Origin: Lachnospiraceae bacterium UBA7188
Lineage (GTDB): Bacteria; Bacillota; Clostridia; Lachnospirales; Lachnospiraceae
Length of the DNA: 17,483 bases
Assembly (NCBI GenBank): GCA_002490995.1
Contig: DKVC01000084.1
Location: forward strand, 1 to 17,483
Reading direction: 5' to 3'
How positions within the stretch are numbered: position 1 is the stretch's first letter; each line of letters begins with the position of its first letter. Below, piece by piece: positions 1 through 8,134 of this stretch. Position numbers and translations under genes: made by a program. Below the pieces are notes generated by a model that saw only the letters and a program-made list of their open reading frames with translations, was not told the origin of the DNA and made no database searches.

Positions 1-41
1 GCGTGTGAGGCGAACGCTCATCCCGGCTGAGCTATGCTTCC
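1..41 (-). tRNA. tRNA-Val (CAC), 5' part, cut by the window edge
   Basis: Read on the minus strand from 41, the sequence gives an acceptor 5' strand GGAAGCA, the TA linker, a D arm with GCTC/GAGC stem, and an anticodon arm TTCGC-CTCACAC-GCGAA whose closing strand runs to the edge. The 7-nt loop places CAC at positions 34-36, which reads the valine codon GUG. The variable loop, T arm and acceptor 3' strand lie beyond the window, so acceptor pairing cannot be verified. Confidence 0.85.
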
Positions 42-50
42 ATCTCTTTT

Positions 51-78
51 ATTGTAACACTATCAGAAAAAAATGCAA
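51..78 (-). promoter_or_regulatory. Sigma-70 type promoter of the tRNA
   Basis: Minus strand: -35 TTGCAT (78-73), 16-bp spacer, -10 TACAAT (56-51). Transcription would start a few bases before the tRNA 5' end at 41, so the tRNA has its own promoter and does not depend on the upstream kinase gene. Confidence 0.7.
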
Positions 79-119
79 GAGGAAAAACAGAAAATTTTTC
101 AAAAATTTGTAAATTCCCC

Positions 120-2729
120 TCAGCTCATAAATTTTTCCAGCTGACGGCACACTTCTTTCACATCGATAGGTTTCGCCACATGGGCATTCATGCCGCTGTT
201 CAGACATTTCTTCACATCCTCGGAAAAAGCGTCCGCCGTCATTGCGACGATAGGCAGGGATGCATCCTCCCGATCCAGGGCGCGAATGGCTTCTGTCGCC
301 TGATATCCGTTCATCACAGGCATACGGACATCCATCAGAATCGCGTCATAATAGTACAACGGAGACTCCCTGAACTTCTCCAGACATACCTGCCCGTTTT
401 CCGCCCATTCCAGTTCCAGCCCCATGGCAGACAGAAGCTCGTTGGCAATCTCCCAGTTGATATCATTATCCTCTGCCAACAGTATCCTCCTGCCCTCCAG
501 AACCACACGGTCCGCTGCGGAAGATGCATCCCGGATATTCTTCCCTTCCATATCATCCCCAATATAAGGTTTCAGTCCATAAAATAAGGTGGACTTAAAA
601 AGCGGTTTGGCAATAAAGCCCGTCACCCCTGCCTCCCTGGCTTCATCCTCAATCTCACTCCAGTCATAGGCTGAAATCAGCAAAATCGGAATTTCGTTGC
701 CGTAAAACGCACGGATTTCCCGGGCAACGGCAATTCCATCCTTCCCAGGCAGCTTCCAGTCCAGCAGAATAATCTGATAGTCATCGTGCCGTTTATGGCG
801 CTCCTCCACCTTCCTGATGACATCCTCGGCACTCATACACCAGTCAGGTGTAATACCGATGGATTTCAGGGAGGCGACTACGCTCTCACACAACTGCTCG
901 TCGTCATCCACCACCAGCATCTTCCAGGCAGGCAGCACCATATCCGCTTCCTGCACCGTTGCTTTCAACAGATCCAGCACCACATGGAACTCACTCCCCT
1001 GCCCCAGTTCACTCTGCACTTGAATCGTTCCTTCCATGGCATCCACAATGTATTTCGTGATTGCCATCCCCAGGCCGGTACCCTCCGTCTTCTGAACCCT
1101 GGCCGTATCCTCCCGGCTGAAAGAATCAAATATTTTCTTCTGGTATTCCTCCGACATACCAATGCCGTTATCTTTCACGATCAGATGCGTCCTTATATAG
1201 TCCTCCCCTTTCGGGGAAGCCTCCTCATACAGTGATACAGTGACAGTACCGTTCTCAGGAGTAAACTTTACCGCATTGCCCAATATGTTGATCATCACCT
1301 GATTCAGCCTTACGCTGTCGCAACATACATTTTCAACCGAAATATCATTTATAAAGATGTTGAACATCTGATTCTTCGCCTTGACCTGTGGCTGCACTAT
1401 ACTTACGATACCTTCCATCAACTCCCGCAGGGAAACCTGGTCCACATTCAGCGTCATCTTTCCGCTCTCGATCTTGGACATATCCAGCACATCGTTGATC
1501 AGTCCCAGCAGATGCTTGCTGGACAGCGCAATCTTCCGCAGGCAGTTCTGTACCTGTTCCATATTACCCATATTGGCGATGGCAATGGTGGTCATGCCCA
1601 CAATCGCGTTCATGGGCGTGCGAATATCATGGCTCATATTGGAAAGGAATTCGCTCTTTGCTCTGTTGGCATGCTCCGCTTCCCTTCTGGCAGCTTCCGC
1701 GGCGCTTCGCTCGCGGTTGGCTTCCTCGCTGGCCGCTTTCAGTGCAGACATCTGCTTTCTGGCAATCTGAAGGCTCTGGGCAAATACCAGCAGCAGCGCC
1801 ACCATCACTATCCCGCACACAATATAGACCATATGTGTCCAGTCCTGCCCCATCTCGCGGATCAGCATGTCCAGGGAATCATAGGGCAGGACCGTCACCA
1901 GATACCACTCACTGTACGGAAGATTGATGCAGTACAAATGAAACCTTGAACCGTCCCCGCTCAGAACCGCGGAAAAATCCTCCCCCCGTTCCATCGCAGC
2001 CTGCAGTTCGTTCACATACTCCTCCGCAACTGCCTTCTCCTGGTTGCCGAAGAGTTCATAAACGCTTTCAAAATAACTTTTATGTATCATTTCGTTGCTC
2101 CGGAGAACATAACTGCCATCCTTACGTATAATATAGGAATCCACCAGTGCTTCGTCCTCGTCCAGAAAGAGAACGCTTTTCATATATTCCGTGGAAAATC
2201 CGCCAACCAGAGAGATACTTTTCTTTCCGTCCGCCATCTCACAGACAAAGGGCACTCCCATCAGGACCACACCGTTTCCCTGAGACCCCGTCGCTACGGC
2301 AATCTTCTGTTCCCCGATGCCCAGACTCTTCAGAAACGGTTCCGGGTCCAGCACCTCAACCGCATCCCCGTAAATCATTTCAAGCTCACCATCTGCCGAG
2401 TAAAGAGCCAGACAGTTAAAACCCCTGGCAGCAGCACTGTATTCCAGCTCACGCAGCAGTTCCTCCCTGTCTTCCATATCGGTGGAAGCAGTCTCTGCTA
2501 TAGCGCCGACCTGGGACAGCCGAAGGCCGATAACTGTCTCGTAGTGCAGAACTATCTGCTCATTCATTCCGTTCATATAGAGCTTGCCCACCTCTTCAAT
2601 GGTCTCCGAACTTTTCTTATTCATATATACGGACAGCAATGTAAATAATCCGATAATCAGGACAGAGACTCCAACGATACTGAAAATCAGAAAACGGATT
2701 GACTTGTCTTCTTTTCTCTCTTTCTTCAT
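120..2729 (-). CDS. Membrane hybrid sensor histidine kinase with two receiver domains
   Basis: An 869-residue phosphorelay kinase. Order seen: TM1 about 11-36; an extracellular Cache-like sensor about 37-296 (inferred from size and position); TM2 about 299-318; a coiled linker 322-360; HisKA with the phosphorylated His367 in SHDIRTPMNAI; and HATPase_c with N-box NILGNAVKF (481-489), G1 DNGIGM (520-525) and G2 GTGLGM (550-555). Receiver 1 has an acidic pocket at 608-610, Asp657 and Lys708. Receiver 2 has Asp754, Asp800, Thr831 and Lys853. Both receivers keep the key residues. The ATG has AGGAGG 10 nt upstream. No DNA-binding output domain and no adjacent response regulator are present, so output is presumably by phosphotransfer or interaction with a partner elsewhere. 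Only an A/T-only dyad (92-108) followed by a T-rich tract lies after the stop, a weak terminator at best. The sensed ligand is unknown. Confidence 0.95.
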   Translation of the reverse strand: MKKERKEDKSIRFLIFSIVGVSVLIIGLFTLLSVYMNKKSSETIEEVGKLYMNGMNEQIVLHYETVIGLRLSQVGAIAETASTDMEDREELLRELEYSAAARGFNCLALYSADGELEMIYGDAVEVLDPEPFLKSLGIGEQKIAVATGSQGNGVVLMGVPFVCEMADGKKSISLVGGFSTEYMKSVLFLDEDEALVDSYIIRKDGSYVLRSNEMIHKSYFESVYELFGNQEKAVAEEYVNELQAAMERGEDFSAVLSGDGSRFHLYCINLPYSEWYLVTVLPYDSLDMLIREMGQDWTHMVYIVCGIVMVALLLVFAQSLQIARKQMSALKAASEEANRERSAAEAARREAEHANRAKSEFLSNMSHDIRTPMNAIVGMTTIAIANMGNMEQVQNCLRKIALSSKHLLGLINDVLDMSKIESGKMTLNVDQVSLRELMEGIVSIVQPQVKAKNQMFNIFINDISVENVCCDSVRLNQVMINILGNAVKFTPENGTVTVSLYEEASPKGEDYIRTHLIVKDNGIGMSEEYQKKIFDSFSREDTARVQKTEGTGLGMAITKYIVDAMEGTIQVQSELGQGSEFHVVLDLLKATVQEADMVLPAWKMLVVDDDEQLCESVVASLKSIGITPDWCMSAEDVIRKVEERHKRHDDYQIILLDWKLPGKDGIAVAREIRAFYGNEIPILLISAYDWSEIEDEAREAGVTGFIAKPLFKSTLFYGLKPYIGDDMEGKNIRDASSAADRVVLEGRRILLAEDNDINWEIANELLSAMGLELEWAENGQVCLEKFRESPLYYYDAILMDVRMPVMNGYQATEAIRALDREDASLPIVAMTADAFSEDVKKCLNSGMNAHVAKPIDVKEVCRQLEKFMS

Positions 2730-3314
2730 CCTGCCATTTCCTCCTGAATATGCAAACTGAAACTTATAACCCCATCCGCCGCAATCCTGTTTTATCGAGT
2801 GACACCATTAAACGCCGTTATAAATGATCTCCGATACATGATTTCAGCCGCAGGTATATATTCCTGTACACTATATTACCCGGTAATTCCGCCGTTTATC
2901 GGATCTATGGACAAGAGCCGGGCACAAAATATAAATACTCGTATCAATATGAGATATCAATTCCATTATAGCAATCTCTCTCCGAAACATCAAGCAAAAG
3001 TAACAGATATCCAACTATGACGATTTAAGTGACGATTTAAGTTTATTTCTGACCATCAAATTGTGTATAAAATATTAAGCATATAGACGCTGCTGATACT
3101 GTGAGGCGGCAAAATGGTATCCAGAAGGAACTGCGCCCGAAGCTTCGGGATGAGGCAGTACGGGAGAAGCTGCTGCACTGCCAGAATCCAGGCGGGAGTG
3201 CAGCAGCTTCGAGCTGAACTGCTATTATCTCATGTTTGGGAAGATGGTGGGACGACCGACTCACAGTACTTGACGATAAAGGGGATTAAACCGATCGATG
3301 GAGAGATTTCTCTT
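2730..3314. other. Intergenic region without a supported gene; several dyads
   Basis: About 585 bp between the kinase start and the solute-binding protein stop. Reading frames here have no ribosome site or family signature. A small dyad ATTACC-C-GGTAAT lies at 2875-2887, upstream of the kinase, and could be an operator. I found no convincing -35/-10 pair for the kinase. Between 3074 and 3273 the plus strand has two short consecutive open stretches in different frames (3074-3217 and 3208-3273) with coding-like composition. They could be a decayed gene remnant, but I cannot name a family. Confidence 0.5.
3136..3210. repeat. Two strong dyads: 14-bp palindrome plus 14-bp inverted repeat
   Basis: CCCGAAGCTTCGGG (3136-3149) is a perfect 14-bp palindrome. 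It is followed by GAAGCTGCTGCACT (3166-3179) and its exact reverse complement AGTGCAGCAGCTTC (3197-3210) around a 17-nt loop that itself holds GCC/GGC. Neither strand has a T-run after the stem, so this is not a standard intrinsic terminator. Confidence 0.75.
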
Positions 3315-5882
3315 TCACCGGTTCTCATTCACATACAGCTGTACCCGGTTCTGTATGATCGCCGCCACATCCTCCGGGCTTTTCTGTCCGCTGTAGCAGG
3401 CCGGGGCTTCTTCCCCTATGATTTTGATGATTGCATCTTCTCCCGCGGAGAAGTAAGGCCTTGCATCCCTCGCCAGAACCAGTATGGTATCGATCTCCTC
3501 CCGTGTCAGGGCATGAAATTCAATGATCCAGCCATCAGGATAGGTCAGGAATCCGAAATTGCGCCCTTTCTCCGCCCATATCCGGTCTTCTTCCAGCTCA
3601 TATTCGATCAGGATATTCAGGATCCTTTTCAGAGACGGGAATCTTGTATTGGGTATCTGGTACATTTCAAGGATTTTCCGGGGCTCCATTTTCTCTGTCC
3701 CTTTCGGTTCCAGGACGCTTTCTATGAATTCCCATGCGCCATCCTTATATTGTGACATGGATGTGATGCCGAAGGCATTCGTCGGAAAAAGGAGCGTCCC
3801 TCCCTTTCCCTCCGGAGTGGGGAAGCCCACACAGGCTGCCGTTTCCCCGAACATTCCCTCACAGCGCTGAAAATTCCCGAGGCTGTGAAAATCCGCTATG
3901 GCAAACAGAACGCGGCCATCGGCGATCTTTGCGGGCAGCGACGCTTCCTCTTTCGTGGTTTCCAGGGAATCCGGGAAGCGCTTCACGAACTCCAGCACAG
4001 CCTTGAAGGGTTCAGAATCAAACCGGCACTTTCCCGTCTCCCAGTCGATAAAGGCATCCTGATTGAACATCATGATATATTGGAGCATTTCCTCTTTCGT
4101 GACCTCACCGATGGGCAGGGCTCCGGGATTGCGCTCCGCAATTTCGATAAGCCCCTCTAATGTCAGAGCGTTATCTTCTCCCAGAAGCGTCCGGTCGCCC
4201 ACCACGGTCCGCAGCGCAAAGCTCTCCGGGATGCCGATCAGTACGCCTCCGATAGTGTATGTGTCCAGGATTCCGTCCACAAAGTCGGATGGCGCAAAGG
4301 ATTCGGACTGCTCCAGGTAAGGCCCCAGGTCTTCGAAGATGCCCTGCCTGGAAAGACTTTCCACATTGACCCCGGACAGATCGATGATGTCCATGGCCTC
4401 TTTCGTCAGGATTGCGTTGTACAGATCCGTCAGGGAATCGTAATTTTTTATGTCGACGTGGTACTGTTCCTGGCTCCGGTTGAACTTCACGGCCAGTGCG
4501 GTGAGGCCGCTGTCCCCGTTCACGGCGGCCAGTGCTATGTCTTTGCGTGGGACTGCGTCCTCTGCCTTTGTTCTGCGCAGCAGGACTATACACCTGTCTT
4601 TGTTCATCCAATCCTCTACGGCGGTGTAATATCTACCGTCTTCCAATACGTTCAGATGCTTTACGAAATATCCGTTGATATCGCTGTCCGTCCAGGTGAA
4701 CAGTTCTTCCGGGGGCTGCCCGGAGCCGCTCTTATGGGAGGGGAAATCGTATCCGTAGACATGTTTGTCGTCGTATAGGAGGAGGTCGTATTGTTCCCCT
4801 GTGCATAATCCGTTGATATTCGGAAAATCGGGGATGATTTCAGTGAACTTTTTTTCGTCGAAATCCACTTCCAGCATGGTACAATGGTTCGGGCTTTCTC
4901 CCTTGGATTGTCCTCCTTCCATGGATTGTCCTCCTTCCACGGAATGCCCTTTTCCCATGGAGTACCCTTCCACCATGGAATGCCCCTCTTCCATGCTGAC
5001 ACAGAGATAGAATCTGCCGTCCTCCCCGTTTACGGTTCCCTTCACCAGAACGGCCTCAGACGTGTTGTAGTCCAGGCTGCCGTGATATTGCCCGTCGGCC
5101 GTATACAGCCACATCCCTGCCTCCCCGGGCTCGGCGAATTCACTGGTGAACACATAGATCCGTCCCTGTCCGTCCAGAGCCATTTGGCCTACATAGCTGC
5201 CGCGGCCCATTTCCTGGGTGATATCCTGGGTGACCATATTTTGGCCTTCCGCGTCGAAGCGGCACAAGTAGCGTTTCAATTGGCTGAAATCGGCAGAATA
5301 GGCATTGACGATCAGCCACACGCTGTAATCCGGGTTGAAGACAAAAGAGCAGATTTCCAGAGTCTTCTCTTTCAGGGGCCATTGGATGGATATTTGCGTC
5401 AGTTCCCGTTGGGATAAGGAATACCTGCAGATTTTCTGCTCCTCCCCCTCTGCCTCGCCGGACATGGAAATGTAGCAGACCGTATCTCCCAGCAGCTGCA
5501 TGTCCTCATAGCTGGCCCTGTCATCTTCCACGGAGATGATTTCGGGTACATAGGCCCATTCCTTTCCGGTGTGTCTTTCCGGTTCAGCAGCACTGGCGCC
5601 GCTGGCATTCATGCCGATTCCTTCCGCTTCGCTGCTGCCGCCGTCGCTGCTTTTCCCCTGACAGGCCGTCAGGAACAGGCATGCGCATATTATCAGGCAG
5701 CTTATCATACTCACGAGCGATGGATTTGCCGCTTTGTCTCCGGAATTCTTCGTTGATGAGTCGGATTCCAAGGAAAAAGAGCTTTCCAGGGAAGAAGAGC
5801 TTTCCAGGGAAGAAGAGCTTTCCAGGGAAGAAGAACATCCAACTGGAGAAGAGCATCGGCAGTATTTCCTCTGTTTTTTCAT
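3315..5882 (-). CDS. Lipoprotein with large N-terminal domain and C-terminal extracellular solute-binding domain
   Basis: 855 residues from the ATG at 5882, which has AAGGTG six nt upstream; a GTG at 5891 would add three residues. A hydrophobic stretch ends in the lipobox LTAC with lipidated Cys at about 74, so the mature protein is anchored outside the cell. Residues about 75-440 form a beta-rich region reminiscent of a propeller. From about 450 to the end it resembles SBP_bac_1/8 family solute-binding proteins of ABC importers (lines such as LTALAVKFNRSQEQYHV and the later FPTNAFGITSMSQYKDGAWEFI). At 855 residues it is about twice a normal binding protein. No permease genes are adjacent, so it may be an orphan receptor; the ligand is unknown. 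Two oddities: an SSSLES repeat array stretches the signal-peptide n-region to about 55 residues, and a GHSMEx array lies at about 295-327. Confidence 0.85.
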   Translation of the reverse strand: MKKQRKYCRCSSPVGCSSSLESSSSLESSSSLESSFSLESDSSTKNSGDKAANPSLVSMISCLIICACLFLTACQGKSSDGGSSEAEGIGMNASGASAAEPERHTGKEWAYVPEIISVEDDRASYEDMQLLGDTVCYISMSGEAEGEEQKICRYSLSQRELTQISIQWPLKEKTLEICSFVFNPDYSVWLIVNAYSADFSQLKRYLCRFDAEGQNMVTQDITQEMGRGSYVGQMALDGQGRIYVFTSEFAEPGEAGMWLYTADGQYHGSLDYNTSEAVLVKGTVNGEDGRFYLCVSMEEGHSMVEGYSMGKGHSVEGGQSMEGGQSKGESPNHCTMLEVDFDEKKFTEIIPDFPNINGLCTGEQYDLLLYDDKHVYGYDFPSHKSGSGQPPEELFTWTDSDINGYFVKHLNVLEDGRYYTAVEDWMNKDRCIVLLRRTKAEDAVPRKDIALAAVNGDSGLTALAVKFNRSQEQYHVDIKNYDSLTDLYNAILTKEAMDIIDLSGVNVESLSRQGIFEDLGPYLEQSESFAPSDFVDGILDTYTIGGVLIGIPESFALRTVVGDRTLLGEDNALTLEGLIEIAERNPGALPIGEVTKEEMLQYIMMFNQDAFIDWETGKCRFDSEPFKAVLEFVKRFPDSLETTKEEASLPAKIADGRVLFAIADFHSLGNFQRCEGMFGETAACVGFPTPEGKGGTLLFPTNAFGITSMSQYKDGAWEFIESVLEPKGTEKMEPRKILEMYQIPNTRFPSLKRILNILIEYELEEDRIWAEKGRNFGFLTYPDGWIIEFHALTREEIDTILVLARDARPYFSAGEDAIIKIIGEEAPACYSGQKSPEDVAAIIQNRVQLYVNENR
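4901..4996 (-). repeat. In-frame 18-bp repeat array B (inside the solute-binding lipoprotein)
   Basis: Five tandem 18-bp units with boundaries at 4901, 4919, 4937, 4955 and 4973, plus a partial unit from 4991. Most units start CCATGG or a one-base variant on the plus strand. On the coding strand each unit encodes a hexapeptide of the type G-[HQY]-S-[MV]-[EG]-x. The array interrupts the N-terminal extracellular domain. Confidence 0.9.
5766..5855 (-). repeat. In-frame 18-bp repeat array A (signal-peptide n-region)
   Basis: TTCCA recurs exactly every 18 bp at 5766, 5784, 5802 and 5820, followed by a degenerate fifth unit near 5838. The units at 5784 and 5802 are identical. They encode SSSLES hexapeptides between the basic start MKKQRKY and the hydrophobic core of the lipoprotein signal. 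The coding-strand core TCC-CTG-GAA is in the same frame as TCC-ATG-GAA in the other arrays. Confidence 0.9.
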
Positions 5883-5896
5883 ATGATACACCTTAT

Positions 5897-5998
5897 TATA
5901 GTAAACGACATTATTTTCTTTACCTGGGAATCAAAAAGGCATCACACCTATGTCAGCCAACGAGCGGCCAGGCACAAAATGAAATATCGTTTACTATA
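5897..5998. repeat. 12-bp inverted repeat bounding a 102-bp segment
   Basis: TATAGTAAACGA (5897-5908) and its exact reverse complement TCGTTTACTATA (5987-5998) are separated by 78 bp, and similarity continues weakly inward (CATTAT against TATTTC). The left copy abuts the ribosome site of the solute-binding protein gene. It could be paired operator sites or the ends of a very small non-autonomous element. No clear target-site duplication is visible. The rest of the gap 5892-6154 holds no supported gene. Confidence 0.6.
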
Positions 5999-6154
5999 CC
6001 TTTCGCTTTTTTCTATGATACGTTTTTACGGAATGGATTGGGGAATTTGCCAATAACAATTTTCCCAACAGCGCAACTCATTGGAAGTCACACTCTCTAA
6101 CAGCAGTCTTCTATGATGATGGTTTCTTTCGACAGGGATATCATCCGCCCGGCC

Positions 6155-6865
6155 TTAGAATATGGCATCGATGTTTTCATCAGTAAAATCATGCCATTCC
6201 GCATTCGGCTTTGTCTCCTGCTGTGAAAGCATATCCATGAAATCCCCCTCGCCGGCCGGCTGCCGATCCAGGGCAAAGGAATCCCAGCCCTCATATGTTC
6301 CGGCTGCACAGGCAAGTTTTTCCACCGTGTACCCGGTGCTGGAAAAACCGGTAACAACGGCAATTCCTGTCTCGGCCAGCCCTGTCGGGTCTGAATAGCC
6401 GTAGGTTCCGTCCGTTTTCAGATCCACCAGGGTTCTGTTGTCAGTGCTGTAACCATATACTGCATCATCGATTCTGTGGAGAATTACTTTCCCGCCCATG
6501 TCACCTGCGGCACCGGCTACAGAAAGAATTACCTCTTCTTCCCCGTCTCCGTCCAAATCCGCCACGGAGAATTCCCAGATTTTCATGAAAGGGTCATCTG
6601 CGTCAAAAAGCGCCGGTACATCTGTGATATCCGCAGATGCGGTTTTTCCGTCAGAGCAATATTGAAACGGAGCATCTCCGAAGAGGACAGCTTTCAGGAT
6701 CTCTTTTGGGGCAGAATCCGAATTCCCTGATGCCGTCTGCCCGGAATCGGAAGCTTTCCCGTTTTCGGCAGAGTGTCTGAACCACCAGCTTACGCAGATA
6801 AACGTAAGCAAAACCGCCACTGCCAATATCGCTGTCAATACCAGTGCTATTTTCTTTCGTCCCAT
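6155..6865 (-). CDS. Single-pass membrane protein with a DxDxDG loop, function unknown
   Basis: 236 residues from the ATG at 6865, nine nt after AGGAGG. An in-frame ATG at 6871 is only three nt from that site, and frames further upstream lack one. A short basic start is followed by a TM segment at about 6-28, then a Ser/Gly/Thr-rich linker and an extracellular domain. At 103-112 DLDGDGEEEV matches the calcium-loop pattern of FG-GAP/VCBS-type or EF-hand-like loops. Such secreted domains are often calcium-stabilised, but no catalytic motif is visible. It lies about 250 bp downstream of the anti-sigma gene on the same strand, so co-transcription is possible but not shown. I do not recognise the family. 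Confidence 0.75.
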   Translation of the reverse strand: MGRKKIALVLTAILAVAVLLTFICVSWWFRHSAENGKASDSGQTASGNSDSAPKEILKAVLFGDAPFQYCSDGKTASADITDVPALFDADDPFMKIWEFSVADLDGDGEEEVILSVAGAAGDMGGKVILHRIDDAVYGYSTDNRTLVDLKTDGTYGYSDPTGLAETGIAVVTGFSSTGYTVEKLACAAGTYEGWDSFALDRQPAGEGDFMDMLSQQETKPNAEWHDFTDENIDAIF

Positions 6866-7111
6866 AGCCATTTTCCTCCTGTTCCGGTTCCGCGTCTGCC
6901 CCGCCCAGTACCAGGACATGGGCTGGTGCCATGCGAGGCAGACGCTGTTTTGTATTCACGAACGATGAAATTTTCCGCAATGTCCCTGGAGCCTTTCGCT
7001 CGTGAGTCGGGGTGCAATGAAGAAGAGCATTCGTGGTAAGTTTTTACAATCGTCAGTATAATAGTTATTGACTCAGCTGGACCTCATGTGAGCAGATTCA
7101 GCTTTCTGCTA

Positions 7112-8134
7112 TCACTCATCCAGGATAAATCTTGAGTAGGGCAGATTCGTTCCCGCCGCCAGGATGCTTCCGTCTGTGGCGTCGATCTTGCAGACATAGG
7201 GAGAACCGCCTCCCGCACTGCGCAATACTACCACGTATACCACCGCCGTCTTCTGTGTGGGGTCTTCTTTCGATATATCCTTTAAATATACATAACTGTA
7301 TTTCGTTCCCTCTGCCGGTGCGCCCAGCTGTGATTCCATCTGCGCCGCCGCTATCTCCACGGCCTCCTCCTGGCTGATTCCGTCCTGGGCAGCTACCAGT
7401 TCTCTCAGCTGCTCCTGTTCGGCCAGATATTCCCCCCGCGCCTCCTGTCCAGCCGGAGTCTGGGAAAGGGCATAGTTCCTGACCTCGTTGAAGTCGATGA
7501 TCTGCAGGAGCTCCTGATCTGTCATTTCCCGCTCCGGCAGATTAAAATATCCTGGCCCGATAACATAGTAGAGAGTCCCTTCCGGCATTTCCTCTCCCTG
7601 CTCCACCAGGCGAAGCGTCTCCTCCGGGAATATGCCGTCCCTATAGGACCACCGCAGCCCTTTCATGCGCTCTTTCTCACTGTCCGAAAAGTCTCTGGAG
7701 AAGCTGTCCGCTTCCACGTTCTGTTCCTCTATCATGCGTGCAATGTCCTTCACCCTTGCCTGTGGAATGTCTTCCATCCGCGCCATCACGAAGCTGCGCA
7801 CGATAGCCTGAACAGGAATGCTCACGATTCCCGCTGCCAGCACAATGGCCGCTGCCACCGCCACCCTTTTCTTCCCTCTCCATAATCTGTTCTTTCCATG
7901 CCCCATCTCTTTCTGCATGGAATATCCTTTCTCCATGGTATCCCACTTTTCCGTGGTATAACCTTTCTCCATGGCATGGCATTTTTCCATGACATGACCT
8001 TTTTCCACGGCATGGCCTTTTTCCATGGCATGACCTTTTTCCACGGCATCCTGAATATTCCGGATGATTTGTTCCCGCATCTCCTCCGGCATGTGAATCT
8101 GTTCCATGGTCTCTTTTATCCTGATTCCGCTCAT
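7112..8134 (-). CDS. Membrane-anchored anti-sigma factor partner of the ECF sigma factor
   Basis: 340 residues. The ATG at 8134 overlaps the sigma stop codon as ATGA and has GGAGG 10 nt upstream, so the pair is translationally coupled. The cytoplasmic start (about 1-30, with IHMPEEMREQIIRNIQDA) is probably the sigma-binding helix region. It is followed by an 18-bp repeat array (residues about 31-74, MEKGHA-type hexapeptides), a basic patch, one TM segment (about 90-112) and an extracellular domain. The last 85 residues resemble a PepSY-like fold (SQEEAVEIAAAQME, then YVCKIDATDGSIL). The role is inferred from the operon position and topology: hold the sigma factor at the membrane and release it on an extracytoplasmic signal. 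There is no classical zinc anti-sigma HxxxCxxC motif. The protein could be described more loosely as a conserved anti-sigma-like membrane protein. Confidence 0.8.
   Translation of the reverse strand: MSGIRIKETMEQIHMPEEMREQIIRNIQDAVEKGHAMEKGHAVEKGHVMEKCHAMEKGYTTEKWDTMEKGYSMQKEMGHGKNRLWRGKKRVAVAAAIVLAAGIVSIPVQAIVRSFVMARMEDIPQARVKDIARMIEEQNVEADSFSRDFSDSEKERMKGLRWSYRDGIFPEETLRLVEQGEEMPEGTLYYVIGPGYFNLPEREMTDQELLQIIDFNEVRNYALSQTPAGQEARGEYLAEQEQLRELVAAQDGISQEEAVEIAAAQMESQLGAPAEGTKYSYVYLKDISKEDPTQKTAVVYVVVLRSAGGGSPYVCKIDATDGSILAAGTNLPYSRFILDE
7915..8046 (-). repeat. In-frame 18-bp repeat array C (anti-sigma factor)
   Basis: Seven full 18-bp units begin at 7915, 7933, 7951, 7969, 7987, 8005 and 8023, and an eighth CCACGG begins at 8041. 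The commonest plus-strand form is CCATGGCATGACCTTTTT. The coding strand gives (M/V)EKGHA-like hexapeptides, Lys- and His-rich, in the cytoplasmic stretch before the membrane segment. This is the longest array in the window. Confidence 0.95.

Noticed and set aside
786..1235. Long plus-strand frames opposite the histidine kinase (and similar frames opposite the lipoprotein and the AAA+/M41 gene)
   Set aside because: They are antisense to clearly coding domains, have no ribosome sites and no recognisable family sequence; the high GC third positions of the real genes keep these frames open.
2911..5975. Similar words around GGCACAAAAT upstream of both the kinase (about 2919) and the lipoprotein gene (about 5970)
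   Set aside because: The match is about 12 of 13 bases, which is expected by chance in 17 kb, and the distances to the genes differ.
7915..8046. Possible CRISPR array because of regular repeats
   Set aside because: The 18-bp units are directly tandem with no unique spacers, are in frame in a protein gene, and no cas genes are near.
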